Assembly: GCF_037442045.1 (NCBI RefSeq)
Contig: NZ_JBBIRC010000007.1
Span: 1 to 41,061 of the forward strand
DNA length: 41,061 bases
Source: Ferroplasma sp037442045
GTDB lineage: Archaea > Thermoplasmatota > Thermoplasmata > Thermoplasmatales > Thermoplasmataceae
Direction of reading: 5' to 3'
In this document: one piece after another, positions 24,163-32,137 of the stretch
How the letters are laid out: each line of letters opens with the position of its first letter
Numbering within the stretch: the first letter of the stretch is position 1
The notes under the pieces: model-generated
What the model was told of the DNA's origin: nothing
What the model saw: the letters and a program-made list of their open reading frames with translations, nothing else
The model's database searches: none
Position numbers and translations under genes: made by a program

Positions 24163-24396
24163 ATGAGCATTGAAAAAATAAAAGATGTTAAACTTATTGC
24201 AGAAAATAATATTAAAGATATGTATGACGATACTATAACAAATTTTACAGTTAACAGCATAGTTAACAACAGTGACAGGTATGATGTATCAACTGAGTTT
24301 GATTATATTGGTTATCATTATACAGTGTATTTGAGTATTGATACTGATGGAAATATAACAAAATTTAGCCAGATAGCAAAAACGAAGATAGAATAG
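24163..24396 (+). CDS. Hypothetical protein (77 residues)
   Basis: A 77-residue protein: an N-terminal helix (IEKIKDVKLIAENNIKDMY) and a beta-rich C-terminal part with DRYDVSTEFDYIGYHYTVYLSIDTDGNITKFSQI. That pattern resembles PepSY- or GvpO-like small domains, but similarity is weak. No signal peptide or Cys. TATA-like ATATATATAAAAG lies upstream, and an AT-rich leader of up to 30 bases may exist. It is followed by another unknown gene after 37 bases and may be in one transcript with it. Function unknown. Confidence 0.62.
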   Translation: MSIEKIKDVKLIAENNIKDMYDDTITNFTVNSIVNNSDRYDVSTEFDYIGYHYTVYLSIDTDGNITKFSQIAKTKIE

Positions 24397-24433
24397 TTAA
24401 TTATAAACTATTCAATAAAGCCTCAGGATATTG

Positions 24434-24946
24434 ATGAACATGAATGTGATAGATAACGCGTGGAAAATTCCACTGTCAACGGGTGGGATATACAGAATTG
24501 TTATAAATGAAGATAGTCTGGAACTGTATAGAATTTTCTCAGGCAAATATATACAGAATAAACTTCAGCTCAGAAAGGATATAGATTACATCGATTCACT
24601 TATCGTACCTGGAGCTACTGATCCTGTTGAGCCCGCAGACTTATATTCAAAAATAAAACATACAGTGGAAATAATAACCGATAACTATGAAAAAGATTTA
24701 GCTGAAAAAACTAAAACAATAAATGAAAACAAAGATCCTGATGATTACGAGAAACTAAGATTTTCAGATATAACCAGGATAAAATTTCAGGAAGGCAAAG
24801 AGAAATTTCCAGAGTTAACCCTTAATAATCAAAAATTTATTCTGCCATCAAGGAACTTTATTGAACTTAATAGCAGTGATAAGAAAAAATACGCAGAATA
24901 CAATTCATTTGTTCAGGAAATAAAAAACAAAATTGACTTGAAGTAA
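24434..24946 (+). CDS. Hypothetical protein, helical and charged (170 residues)
   Basis: A soluble protein without recognised family. The N-terminal about 55 residues look like a small beta-rich domain (GGIYRIVINEDSLELYRIFSG), which could be a PH-like or fibronectin-like strand set. Residues about 70-110 form a charged helical or coiled segment (DNYEKDLAEKTKTINENKD). The C-terminal part again shows strands and helix (FSDITRIKFQEGKEKFPELTL). The ATG at 24434 directly follows a TTG; I take the ATG. It ends exactly where the convergent hydrolase ends, with no gap. The preceding 77-residue gene may be its operon partner. No function is proposed. Confidence 0.68.
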   Translation: MNMNVIDNAWKIPLSTGGIYRIVINEDSLELYRIFSGKYIQNKLQLRKDIDYIDSLIVPGATDPVEPADLYSKIKHTVEIITDNYEKDLAEKTKTINENKDPDDYEKLRFSDITRIKFQEGKEKFPELTLNNQKFILPSRNFIELNSSDKKKYAEYNSFVQEIKNKIDLK

Positions 24947-25666
24947 TCAGCATACTCCAGAATCTATAATTGCTTTATTTATTATGCCAGCAAACTCTTC
25001 AGGTTTATTTATGAATGGTGTATGCCCGGTCCCTTTTACTAGAATTAGCTGGCTTTGAGGTATTTTATCATTAATTATATGAGCATATGATACCGGTATT
25101 GTATTATCGTTCTCGCCCCATATTATTGTTGTCGGGCACTTTATTTTCAGGAATTCACCATCATTTATTTTTTCCTCTGGCCTCTTATTGTTTTCCATAA
25201 TTTTTACAAGCGCATCTCTATTTTTATAATTTCTAACCTTCAATATAGAATTTATTATTTCATTCATTTCTTCAATGCTCCCTTCACTTATAGCAGGTGA
25301 AATCCCCGCACTGTCAATTAGGAACAGCATATCCGGCTCTATCATTCCTGATGCAAGTTTTAATGAGATCCAGCCCCCATAAGAATTTCCTGCAATGGAA
25401 AATTTTTTCAGGCCAAGTTCATTAATAATATCCATTATTGACTCAGCCTGCTGTTCTATAGTGTATACTATTTCCGGTTTATCAGAATGGCCATGCCCAA
25501 GAAGGTCTATAAATATTGGGCGAATACACCGATCCATGTAAGGTTCAGATTTTAACCATGTATTTCCGGTTCCGCCAAATCCATGCAAAAAAATTAAAGG
25601 ATATCCACCGTTTCCATCAAGGTACGATATTTTTCCATATCTGGTTAGTCCATACTTCCTCTCCAT
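24947..25666 (-). CDS. Alpha/beta hydrolase
   Basis: A 239-residue hydrolase of the general alpha/beta fold. The oxyanion region is FLHGFGGTGNTW, the nucleophile elbow IAGNSYGGWISLKLA (Ser in GNSYGG), the acid is in IWGENDNTIPV and the His is in VKGTGHTPFINKP. It is similar in layout to lipase, esterase and meta-cleavage hydrolases; the substrate cannot be told. No signal peptide. It is last in the minus-strand unit HMG-CoA reductase - TPR protein - hydrolase, two bases after the TPR gene, with AAGGGAA as a weak ribosome binding site. The operon position suggests a link to lipid or isoprenoid metabolism. Confidence 0.88.
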   Translation of the reverse strand: MERKYGLTRYGKISYLDGNGGYPLIFLHGFGGTGNTWLKSEPYMDRCIRPIFIDLLGHGHSDKPEIVYTIEQQAESIMDIINELGLKKFSIAGNSYGGWISLKLASGMIEPDMLFLIDSAGISPAISEGSIEEMNEIINSILKVRNYKNRDALVKIMENNKRPEEKINDGEFLKIKCPTTIIWGENDNTIPVSYAHIINDKIPQSQLILVKGTGHTPFINKPEEFAGIINKAIIDSGVC

Positions 25667-25668
25667 AT

Positions 25669-26397
25669 CTATTCCCTTGACCTTGCAGCAATTTTCATTG
25701 CCTCATCTATATTTTCAAGTTCCATTGCAATATCTGATACAGAATCATAAAGATATCCCACGGATTCCTTAAATTCCTTTTTATCCTTCTTTGTTTTTAA
25801 AGTATTCATTATGGAATCAATTTTATCAAGCCCACTTTTGCCAAGTTCAAATGCTGCATTAATATCACTATCCCTAAGTATATTTAATTTTCCATACAGT
25901 GCTTCGAAATAGTTTTCCCAGTCCTCAGTTTTTTCTGATAATTCCAGGACATTATCATATATTTTCATTGCTTCCGGCTGTTTTGATTTTAAGCTTGAAA
26001 GAGCTTCGGCTCTGGCATTATTTGTCAATGCAAAGAGCTGCGCATCTTTTATGCTGTCGGCTCTTGCAATTGCATCTTCAAAGTATGATAAGGCATCATC
26101 CCTTTTTCCGCTATCCAGATATATGTAACCTATATTCAGCATGTCCATTATTTCCAGGTCAGTATTTTCAAGTTTCCTGTGTATTTCAAGAGATATGTTA
26201 GCATATTTAAGTGGGTCTTCAATATTCTTGTGGTCAAGGGAAAAATAACACTGAGAAAGCTTGTAGGCAATTTCAGCTTTATCATCTTCAACTGTAATTA
26301 TATCATAAGCTTTAACAAATTCCCTTATTGCATCCATAAATTTTTCCTTTTTTACAAACGAATCTCCATTTTTTATAAATTCTTCATAATCTTCCAT
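25669..26397 (-). CDS. TPR-repeat protein
   Basis: A 242-residue all-helical protein built from tetratricopeptide-like repeats: AIREFVKAYDIITVEDDKAE, IAYKLSQCYFSLDHKNIED, LDIGYIYLDSGKRDDALSYF-type units and NARAEALSSLKSKQ. Such proteins act as scaffolds for protein binding in the cytoplasm. The consensus small and aromatic positions are visible, giving about five to six helix pairs. It sits between HMG-CoA reductase (two bases upstream) and the hydrolase (two bases downstream). A ribosome binding site GGGTGA lies inside the reductase gene. It may bind one of the operon products; this is inference. Confidence 0.8.
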   Translation of the reverse strand: MEDYEEFIKNGDSFVKKEKFMDAIREFVKAYDIITVEDDKAEIAYKLSQCYFSLDHKNIEDPLKYANISLEIHRKLENTDLEIMDMLNIGYIYLDSGKRDDALSYFEDAIARADSIKDAQLFALTNNARAEALSSLKSKQPEAMKIYDNVLELSEKTEDWENYFEALYGKLNILRDSDINAAFELGKSGLDKIDSIMNTLKTKKDKKEFKESVGYLYDSVSDIAMELENIDEAMKIAARSRE

Positions 26398-26399
26398 GT

Positions 26400-27635
26400 T
26401 TATTCACCCGTGAATTTTTTAACCAGTTCGAGAGCATAAGTATAGCTGATGCTCTGTTTAGAAATCATTTCGGAAGCCACCGTATCTATAAGTTTACCAC
26501 TGGCACCTGCTGCAATAGCTATATTCCTGGCATGCAACTTCATATGCCCTTGCTGTATCCCTTCTGCTGCCAGAGCCCTTAATGCAGCAAAATTCTGCGC
26601 AAGGCCTACACACGCAAGAATATTTGAAAATTCGCTTGAATTATCTATACCCATTATTTTCATTGCCAGCATTGCTTTTTTTGATGTTTTCGTTGCTCCG
26701 CCAACAGTTCCAACAGCTACAGGAACCTTAATTGAACCAATTAGATTTCCCTCTTTATCTTTCTGGTAATCCGTTAATGGTTTATATCCACCAATGGACG
26801 CATAGGCATGAGAGTTTGCTTCCTGTGCCCTGAAATCATTCATCGTTGCAAGGAGAACAGCGTCAATTCCATTCATAATTCCCTTATTATGGGTAGTGGC
26901 ACGATATATATCATTCTTTGCAAATTCACTGGCCCTTACAATTCTGTCAACAGTTTCGGGCCCAAGCATTTTGCCATCAAATTTTGCATATGCATATGTG
27001 ATTCTTTCAGTGGTTAAATTACTCATAATCCTCAAATTGGCTCTGGAATCTGTTAATTCCTCAATATACCCAGAAACATATTCAAGCATTGTGTTTATTA
27101 TATTTGCACCCATGGCATCGGCAACATCAATTATTATATTGATTATCAATTCATTATTTACAAAGTGTATTTCTATAGATTTTGCTCCCTTCTCCATGCT
27201 GGACAGTGTTTTTGATCTCGTATTTGCCATTTCAAGTATTTTCTCTTTATTTTGCATAATTTTTATTATTGCTTTATTCGGATCTGGAACGTCGTAAAGC
27301 TCAATTTCTCCACGCATAAACGAACCTGTGCTGTAAGCTATAAAGCCATCTGGCCGTGCATATCTTGCGCCGTTTGAGCATGCAGCGATAACCGATGGTT
27401 CTTCAATGCTCATCGGTATCATATACTCCTTTCCATTAACTCTAAAGTTGGTAGCGATGCCAACGGGGTAATCCATGATAGTGTATACATTTTCTATCAT
27501 ATTGCTTGCTGTATCCAGATCCATCCTGTAATCCATAACTTTCATATCCTCTACTGATAAGTTTGAAAATTCCCTTATTATCTCTCTTCTTTCTTCAACA
27601 CTCATTTTGTGAAAGTTATGTATTATTGAATCCAT
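26400..27635 (-). CDS. mvaA: Hydroxymethylglutaryl-CoA reductase, class II type
   Basis: Reduces HMG-CoA to mevalonate, the committed step for archaeal isoprenoid lipids. Characteristic elements are EEPSVIAACSNGARYARPDG, DAMGANIINTMLEYV, NKGIMNGIDAV (with the catalytic Lys), the Asp in MNDFRAQE, GTVGGATKTS, and GIQQGHMKLHARN with the catalytic His. The order and spelling match the class II (Pseudomonas mevalonii-like) enzyme, which Thermoplasmatales and Archaeoglobus carry rather than the class I enzyme of most archaea. At 411 residues it has the usual length. It is first of a three-gene minus-strand operon. The cofactor (NADH or NADPH) cannot be told reliably. Likely gained by lateral transfer long ago, as known for these groups. 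Confidence 0.95.
   Translation of the reverse strand: MDSIIHNFHKMSVEERREIIREFSNLSVEDMKVMDYRMDLDTASNMIENVYTIMDYPVGIATNFRVNGKEYMIPMSIEEPSVIAACSNGARYARPDGFIAYSTGSFMRGEIELYDVPDPNKAIIKIMQNKEKILEMANTRSKTLSSMEKGAKSIEIHFVNNELIINIIIDVADAMGANIINTMLEYVSGYIEELTDSRANLRIMSNLTTERITYAYAKFDGKMLGPETVDRIVRASEFAKNDIYRATTHNKGIMNGIDAVLLATMNDFRAQEANSHAYASIGGYKPLTDYQKDKEGNLIGSIKVPVAVGTVGGATKTSKKAMLAMKIMGIDNSSEFSNILACVGLAQNFAALRALAAEGIQQGHMKLHARNIAIAAGASGKLIDTVASEMISKQSISYTYALELVKKFTGE
26404..26409 (-). promoter_or_regulatory. Shine-Dalgarno GGGTGA for the TPR gene inside mvaA
   Basis: GGGTGA lies six bases before the ATG at 26397 and overlaps the last codons of the HMG-CoA reductase gene, showing that the second operon gene uses a leadered ribosome site. 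Confidence 0.6.
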
Positions 27636-27730
27636 ACCATGTAATTATTAATAGATTATTAATTTTTATTGTAATTTAAAAATTTATTTTTTAAAAAAAT
27701 GATTTAACTTATGTAGATATACATAATATA

Positions 27731-28528
27731 ATGACCAAAAAAAATTACAAAAAGTATTTAAGTACGTTTGATGGACAGTCAATACTTGATTATCTAGGAA
27801 ATAATGTAATAATAAACGAAAATTATGAATCTGTTGCACTTGAAATAATGGAAACAACAGTAAATAAAATAAAAACTAATTTTTCCTGTAAAATAAAGGA
27901 AAGTGCAATAAACGCTTTGAAACAGGCATACCATGCAGCAAAGAACGGCATGGCAAGTGCTGCATTTGAAAATACAAGATTCTTTCTGGAAAGAATTGCG
28001 CTCATAAAAATAATTTCATTGATGAAAATGGAGAATAATCCATATGAGCTTGCCCTTGAGCTTATTGAATGGCATAAACTGGTGGATAAAAAATTCATAA
28101 TATACGGATTGCAGCAATTTACAGGAAGAATATGGCATTATACAGAGAAGAAAACTATACCTGAAGGAATATTAATTTTTCTCAGTGGTGTGCCACTGTG
28201 TGGGAACCATTCAAAAGCGTACGCAAAATATTCAAGGACAATAAATGAAATAGAGTCTGAAACAGGATTGAATATAAAAGAACAGTGTGCCAAATGTGGA
28301 AAAGAAGCTGTAAGATTTACAATTTCATTGCCCAAGGCTGGTGCTATACTTGGCCTGCTCGGCTTTTATACCGGGCGAGAAATTTCTGACCTTGGAAAAT
28401 ATTATGCAGATTACTCAAGAGTTCTTCATCCATATGGATTTTACAGTTATCCCTCAAATTATCTTATAAATTTATGGAGCATAGATTTTATCCGCCTTGC
28501 ATTAAAGCTGGATAAAATAATATTTTAA
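27731..28528 (+). CDS. Unknown protein with a C-x2-C pair
   Basis: A 265-residue protein that I cannot place. It has an N-terminal helical region (YESVALEIMETTVNKIKTNF, then ALKQAYHAAKNGMASAAFENTRFFLERIALIKII, which looks like a helix-bundle segment), a middle with WHKLVDKKFIIYG and GVPLCGNHSKAYAKYSRTI, and EQCAKCGKEAVRF that could form half a zinc site with the earlier Cys and His. The C-terminal part is helical and aromatic. No signal peptide. The helical bundle somewhat resembles HEPN- or AbiEii-like helpers, but no clear R-x4-6-H motif stands out. It is divergent from the HMG-CoA reductase operon and overlaps the convergent NTF2-like gene by four bases. Confidence 0.68.
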   Translation: MTKKNYKKYLSTFDGQSILDYLGNNVIINENYESVALEIMETTVNKIKTNFSCKIKESAINALKQAYHAAKNGMASAAFENTRFFLERIALIKIISLMKMENNPYELALELIEWHKLVDKKFIIYGLQQFTGRIWHYTEKKTIPEGILIFLSGVPLCGNHSKAYAKYSRTINEIESETGLNIKEQCAKCGKEAVRFTISLPKAGAILGLLGFYTGREISDLGKYYADYSRVLHPYGFYSYPSNYLINLWSIDFIRLALKLDKIIF

Positions 28529-28878
28529 ACATTCTGACCGTCAAAATAAGTATGCCTTTTAGTAGCTTTTCCCTTTGAAAATGTATATACATCAACAAAT
28601 GTTGTGTGAGATTTTTTTCCATCCTTTAAAATGCCATTGAATTCCCCTTCAACAATCACATATGGATCTTTTACCACGATATTAGATAATGTATGGTGCC
28701 CTTCCTTTATAACTCTGTTGCTTTTGTAAAATTCCTGAAATTTCTCCATACCAACAAGTGGTTCATAGCCAGGGCGCTTATAAACTATATCATCAGCAAA
28801 CACAGAAAACAGTGTTTCAAGATCTCCCGCATCAACAGCAGCATAATACTTTTTTACCAGTTCTTCAAGATTTACCAT
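28525..28878 (-). CDS. NTF2-like / SnoaL-type protein
   Basis: A 117-residue cone-shaped barrel protein of the NTF2 superfamily. The pattern VKKYYAAVDAGDLETLFSVFADDIVY, then GMEKFQEFYKSNRVIKEGHHTLSNIVV and VIVEGEFNGILKDGKKSHTTFVDVYTF, with a final KRHTYFD, is typical of SnoaL-like or ketosteroid isomerase-like domains. Family members bind small hydrophobic ligands or act as isomerases or dehydratases. The residues that would act are not conserved clearly enough to name a reaction. It is a single gene with an AT-rich promoter; its end overlaps the unknown 265-residue gene by four bases. Confidence 0.82.
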   Translation of the reverse strand: MVNLEELVKKYYAAVDAGDLETLFSVFADDIVYKRPGYEPLVGMEKFQEFYKSNRVIKEGHHTLSNIVVKDPYVIVEGEFNGILKDGKKSHTTFVDVYTFSKGKATKRHTYFDGQNV

Positions 28879-29041
28879 TATCTAATATTCATTTAACTTA
28901 TAAATTTTTTTCCCGGAAATATTCCAGTGTATATGTAACAGTGTACTTCATGCAATTATGGTTTAGCATTAATGCATTAGTTATAACTAAAATATACAAT
29001 ATACAAAAAACTTAATGATACTGTTAATAATCACTGTCATA

Positions 29042-29959
29042 ATGTTAAAAAACAGAAGCATTATTTCAATTTCTGATTTAAGCGATGAGGAGATTAATGA
29101 GATTTTTTCGCAGGCAGATAAAATGCTTGAAAATCTGGAAACTGGACGGAAAATGAATATTATGTCATCCAAAATACTTGCAACACTTTTTTTCGAGCCA
29201 AGCACAAGGACAAGGCTTTCATTTGAATCTTCCATGGAAAGGTTGGGTGGTTCGGTAATAAGCATGGCCGATTCAAAAACATCCTCAGCATCAAAGGGAG
29301 AAACACTGGCCGATACAATAAGAATTGTGGAATCATATTCTGATATTATAGTAATCAGGCATCCTCTGGAAGGAGCAGCTCTCCTGGCATCAAGATTCTC
29401 ATCAAAGCCAGTAATAAATGCAGGAGACGGCTCGGGCGAGCATCCAACTCAAACTTTGATAGACCTTTATACGATTAAAAAAGAATTGGGAGAAATAAAC
29501 GGAAAAACTATAACTATAGTAGGGGACCTTAAGTATGGAAGGACGGTGCATTCCCTTCTTTCAGCACTTTCAAGATATAACGTTAAAGTCAATCTTGTTT
29601 CTCCAGAAAATCTCTCGTTGCCAAGGCATGTGTACAGTGAAGTAAAGGGGAAACTTGATCTCAATACAACAACTGACATTACAAAATATCTTTCTGATAC
29701 CGATATCCTTTATGTTACAAGAATACAGAAAGAAAGATTTACTGATAAGAATGAATATGCAAAGCTTATTGGTTCATACAGAATAAGTTTAAATGACGTT
29801 GAGAAGCTAAAATCAGGAGCAATTATTTTGCATCCACTTCCAAGAGTAGATGAAATATCACCGGAAGTTGACAATACAAAGACGGCAAAATACTTTAAGC
29901 AGGCTTATTACGGAGTCCCTATTAGAATGGCCCTTATATCAATGATAGCAGGTGATTAA
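29042..29959 (+). CDS. pyrB: Aspartate carbamoyltransferase, catalytic subunit
   Basis: Joins carbamoyl phosphate and aspartate in the second step of pyrimidine synthesis. The carbamoyl phosphate site is FFEPSTRTRLSFESSMERLGG, the next catalytic stretch is DGSGEHPTQTLIDLYTIK, and the aspartate loop HPLPRVDEI is present. SISDLSDEEINEIF matches the family N terminus. The ATG at 29042 gives that normal start; an upstream ATG at 29015 would add nine hydrophobic residues and may match the promoter better. It is followed directly by pyrI. The two subunits form the allosteric dodecamer. Length about 305 residues is normal. Confidence 0.96.
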   Translation: MLKNRSIISISDLSDEEINEIFSQADKMLENLETGRKMNIMSSKILATLFFEPSTRTRLSFESSMERLGGSVISMADSKTSSASKGETLADTIRIVESYSDIIVIRHPLEGAALLASRFSSKPVINAGDGSGEHPTQTLIDLYTIKKELGEINGKTITIVGDLKYGRTVHSLLSALSRYNVKVNLVSPENLSLPRHVYSEVKGKLDLNTTTDITKYLSDTDILYVTRIQKERFTDKNEYAKLIGSYRISLNDVEKLKSGAIILHPLPRVDEISPEVDNTKTAKYFKQAYYGVPIRMALISMIAGD

Positions 29960-29960
29960 A

Positions 29961-30416
29961 ATGGATACAACATTGAAAATTTCAAAAATAAAGGATGGAA
30001 CAGTTATAGACCATATACCAAGTGGAAAGGCACTGAAAGTTCTGGCTATTCTCGGCATAGATAATTCAAATTCAATAAGCATTGGCATACATGTTATGAG
30101 TGGAAAACTGAAATTTAAGGATGTAATAAAAATAGAAAATAAGTACCTTGAAAAGCTCGAACTGGACAAAATTGCACTGATAGCTCATGAGGCCACAATC
30201 AGCATAATCAAAAACTATGAAATAATAGAGAAATTTACTCTCGATATGCCTGACAAATTTAAAGGAATTGTTAAATGCGCAAATCAGAACTGCATCACAA
30301 ATTCAGGCGAGCCCATTAAATCTGAATTCAAAACAGTGAGCGTAGAGCCACTGACAATTAAATGCATATATTGCAGGAAAGAAATGGAAGGGGAAGAAAT
30401 AATAAACAATATATAA
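29961..30416 (+). CDS. pyrI: Aspartate carbamoyltransferase, regulatory subunit
   Basis: The regulatory chain that binds nucleotides (CTP, ATP) at its N-terminal domain and contacts PyrB through a zinc domain. The N-terminal part starts MDTTLKISKIKDGTVIDHIP and contains GIDNSNSISIGIHVMSGKLKFKDVIKIENK. The zinc ligands are in CANQNC and CIYCRKE in the C-terminal domain, matching the four-Cys site. The start ATG at 29961 is one base past the pyrB stop with GGTGA (29951-29955) as ribosome binding site; a GTG at 29952 would overlap pyrB. Gene order pyrB-pyrI is the usual archaeal operon. Confidence 0.96.
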   Translation: MDTTLKISKIKDGTVIDHIPSGKALKVLAILGIDNSNSISIGIHVMSGKLKFKDVIKIENKYLEKLELDKIALIAHEATISIIKNYEIIEKFTLDMPDKFKGIVKCANQNCITNSGEPIKSEFKTVSVEPLTIKCIYCRKEMEGEEIINNI

Positions 30417-30432
30417 AATTCAAAAAATCTTT

Positions 30433-31062
30433 TTATATGTCAATAATCAGGTAGCCTCCAGAGTTTTTCCATATTTTTTTCTTTTTAAGATTGTTTAATT
30501 CAATATTTTCAAGGCCATAGACAAAAGTTTCATATTCTCCACCTTCCCCTGCAATGTTTATCCCATTTATCAGGTTCAAAGCCTTTAAATGTTTTAAATA
30601 ATTTTCATCAATTGTGGCTCCAAGGTCTTCTTCTGTAAATCCTTCGGCCGAAACAGAAACAATCATTGCCTTTATATTTCTAAGTAGAAGCTGATTTATT
30701 ACGCATTCCTGTTTTTTTCTCCACAGTGGTGAATATACTATTGTATCTGTGCTGTAGCATATTTTTTCTATTCTGGTTTTCTGATAATCAGAGGCTATAG
30801 CTCCCGTAACTATTGCGTCAATGCCGTTTCTGCATAGATTCGATAAATAGAGTTTGTAATCATTTTCATTTATATACTTTATACCAAAGCCAAGAAGTGA
30901 AGCTGCGTATTCGGATATTTTTGAATTCGGATAATGAAACATCATAGAATACTCCTCCGGAACAACTGTAATTCCGTATAACATTTCATATCCCTGCTCC
31001 ATTGCTATCATGGCCGATAAAAACGAATCCTTCCCACCTGAAAATAGTGCAACAGCTTTCAT
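30433..31062 (-). CDS. dph6: Diphthine-ammonia ligase family (Dph6 / PP-loop ATPase)
   Basis: An ATP-dependent amidase-like enzyme of the PP-loop group; in archaea and eukaryotes this family makes the last step of diphthamide on elongation factor 2. The PP-loop is ALFSGGKDSFLSAM at the N terminus; GITVVPEEYSMMFHYPN, DAIVTGAIASDYQK and GINIAGEGGEYETFV follow and are family signatures. The start ATG at 31062 is five bases past the stop of ribK. About 209 residues is normal. The gene pair on one mRNA suggests co-expression rather than a shared pathway. Assignment to Dph6 rests on motifs; other PP-loop roles are possible. Confidence 0.88.
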   Translation of the reverse strand: MKAVALFSGGKDSFLSAMIAMEQGYEMLYGITVVPEEYSMMFHYPNSKISEYAASLLGFGIKYINENDYKLYLSNLCRNGIDAIVTGAIASDYQKTRIEKICYSTDTIVYSPLWRKKQECVINQLLLRNIKAMIVSVSAEGFTEEDLGATIDENYLKHLKALNLINGINIAGEGGEYETFVYGLENIELNNLKKKKIWKNSGGYLIIDI

Positions 31063-31067
31063 TTTAT

Positions 31068-31730
31068 TCAATGGTCAAGGGTTACTCTGACATTAAGCTC
31101 ATTTCCATCCTGAAGATGCAGATCTCTACGGAGAAATTTGTCCGAAATTATTTCAACTATATCTGTATAGCTGCTTCTTTCTGGGAATATAAGCCACGCA
31201 TTTGTTCCATCTATTCTGCCCGAGAAACATTTCACACCGCCAAATGTCCTTTCCTTATCTTTAAAGCCTTCTATATGAATTCCTTCTGCACTTCTTATTC
31301 TCCTAAGTATATTTTCATATTCCGGTAATACTTTTATATTCAACGTGCCTGGATATGGAGAAATTCCAAGTTTGTTTAAAAACTGATCCATATAGCCTTT
31401 CTGCGAAATGTAATATTTCCCTTCCCCAAGGCCACTTTTTATCTCACCTTTCAGGTTAAATTCCTGGCGCATTTCAAGTATTGAGTTTAACTGATTTAAT
31501 TCCGAATATAATAAATCAAGTGCAGGTTCAAGCAGAATAACCTTCTGCTTTCGGTTCTGCAACGTTCTCTCTATATATTTTTTATCTGAAAGTTCTATTA
31601 TAAATCTAGATGCTGTTTGCTGGCTTACATTTAACGCTTTAGCAAGCTCTCCGGATGAAATATAAACTGTATTTCCAGACCCTGCCATTTTTTTAATGAT
31701 CTTTACAGTATTGTATAAGTTATAGTCCAT
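31068..31730 (-). CDS. ribK: CTP-dependent riboflavin kinase with N-terminal winged helix
   Basis: Phosphorylates riboflavin to FMN using CTP, the archaeal solution that differs from bacterial ATP enzymes. The N-terminal about 80 residues form a winged helix (SGELAKALNVSQQTASRFIIELSDK), and the kinase domain starts at about GLGEGKYYISQKGYMDQF. Within it GISPYPGTLNIKVLP and FGGVKCFSGRIDG are family marks, and ERSSYTDIVEIISDKFLR closes the domain. The winged helix suggests that the protein could also bind DNA and adjust its own or flavin gene expression. A TATA-like TTTATATAATATAG lies about 22-25 bases before the ATG. It is upstream of dph6 and one of two flavin genes here (with ribA). Confidence 0.95.
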   Translation of the reverse strand: MDYNLYNTVKIIKKMAGSGNTVYISSGELAKALNVSQQTASRFIIELSDKKYIERTLQNRKQKVILLEPALDLLYSELNQLNSILEMRQEFNLKGEIKSGLGEGKYYISQKGYMDQFLNKLGISPYPGTLNIKVLPEYENILRRIRSAEGIHIEGFKDKERTFGGVKCFSGRIDGTNAWLIFPERSSYTDIVEIISDKFLRRDLHLQDGNELNVRVTLDH

Positions 31731-31780
31731 GAACAGTATATCTATATTATATAAATAATATTTTTAAAATAAGCATAAAA

Positions 31781-32137
31781 TCAATAAAATTTGAGGCCGT
31801 GCCTGCCAGTTATAGTAACACATGATACGCCTTTATTCTTTAATATTTTCAGGAATTTTCTATCATTAGTAAGAACCCCTGCATTAAGGGCTCTGGCCGT
31901 CATCATTATACAAAAATCCCCTTCACCTCTGGAATCCACATGATCAAATCTTTCACTGTATTGAAGTGCTGCTTTTGCATACCATTTTGTCTTTCCAAGC
32001 CCTTTGAGTTCTACGGTAACGCAATCGGGCACCGCTGGTTTTACTCCTGGTAAAATATACTTTATTTCTTCTTCCAGGTTTATTCTGTTTTGTATTGCAT
32101 ATATTAAAGAATTGGTATCAAGAAGAATGATTTCCAT
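31781..32137 (-). CDS. PIN-domain protein (Fcf1/Nob1-like or VapC-like)
   Basis: A 118-residue PIN nuclease. The acidic residues are Asp7 (LLDTNSLIYA), Glu43 (VTVELKGLG), Asp74 (GEGDFCIMMTA) and Asp92 (LTNDRKFL), all in the expected places, so catalysis is likely. Its ATG overlaps the aIF2-beta stop by one base (TAATG), so the two are translationally coupled. PIN proteins of this compact archaeal kind next to translation genes are thought to process rRNA. A toxin role (VapC) is less likely because no VapB antitoxin is adjacent. Confidence 0.88.
   Translation of the reverse strand: MEIILLDTNSLIYAIQNRINLEEEIKYILPGVKPAVPDCVTVELKGLGKTKWYAKAALQYSERFDHVDSRGEGDFCIMMTARALNAGVLTNDRKFLKILKNKGVSCVTITGRHGLKFY

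Noticed and set aside
31781..32137. PIN-domain gene as a VapC toxin
   Set aside because: No VapB-like antitoxin is upstream; the upstream overlapping gene is aIF2-beta, which favours RNA processing linked to translation.
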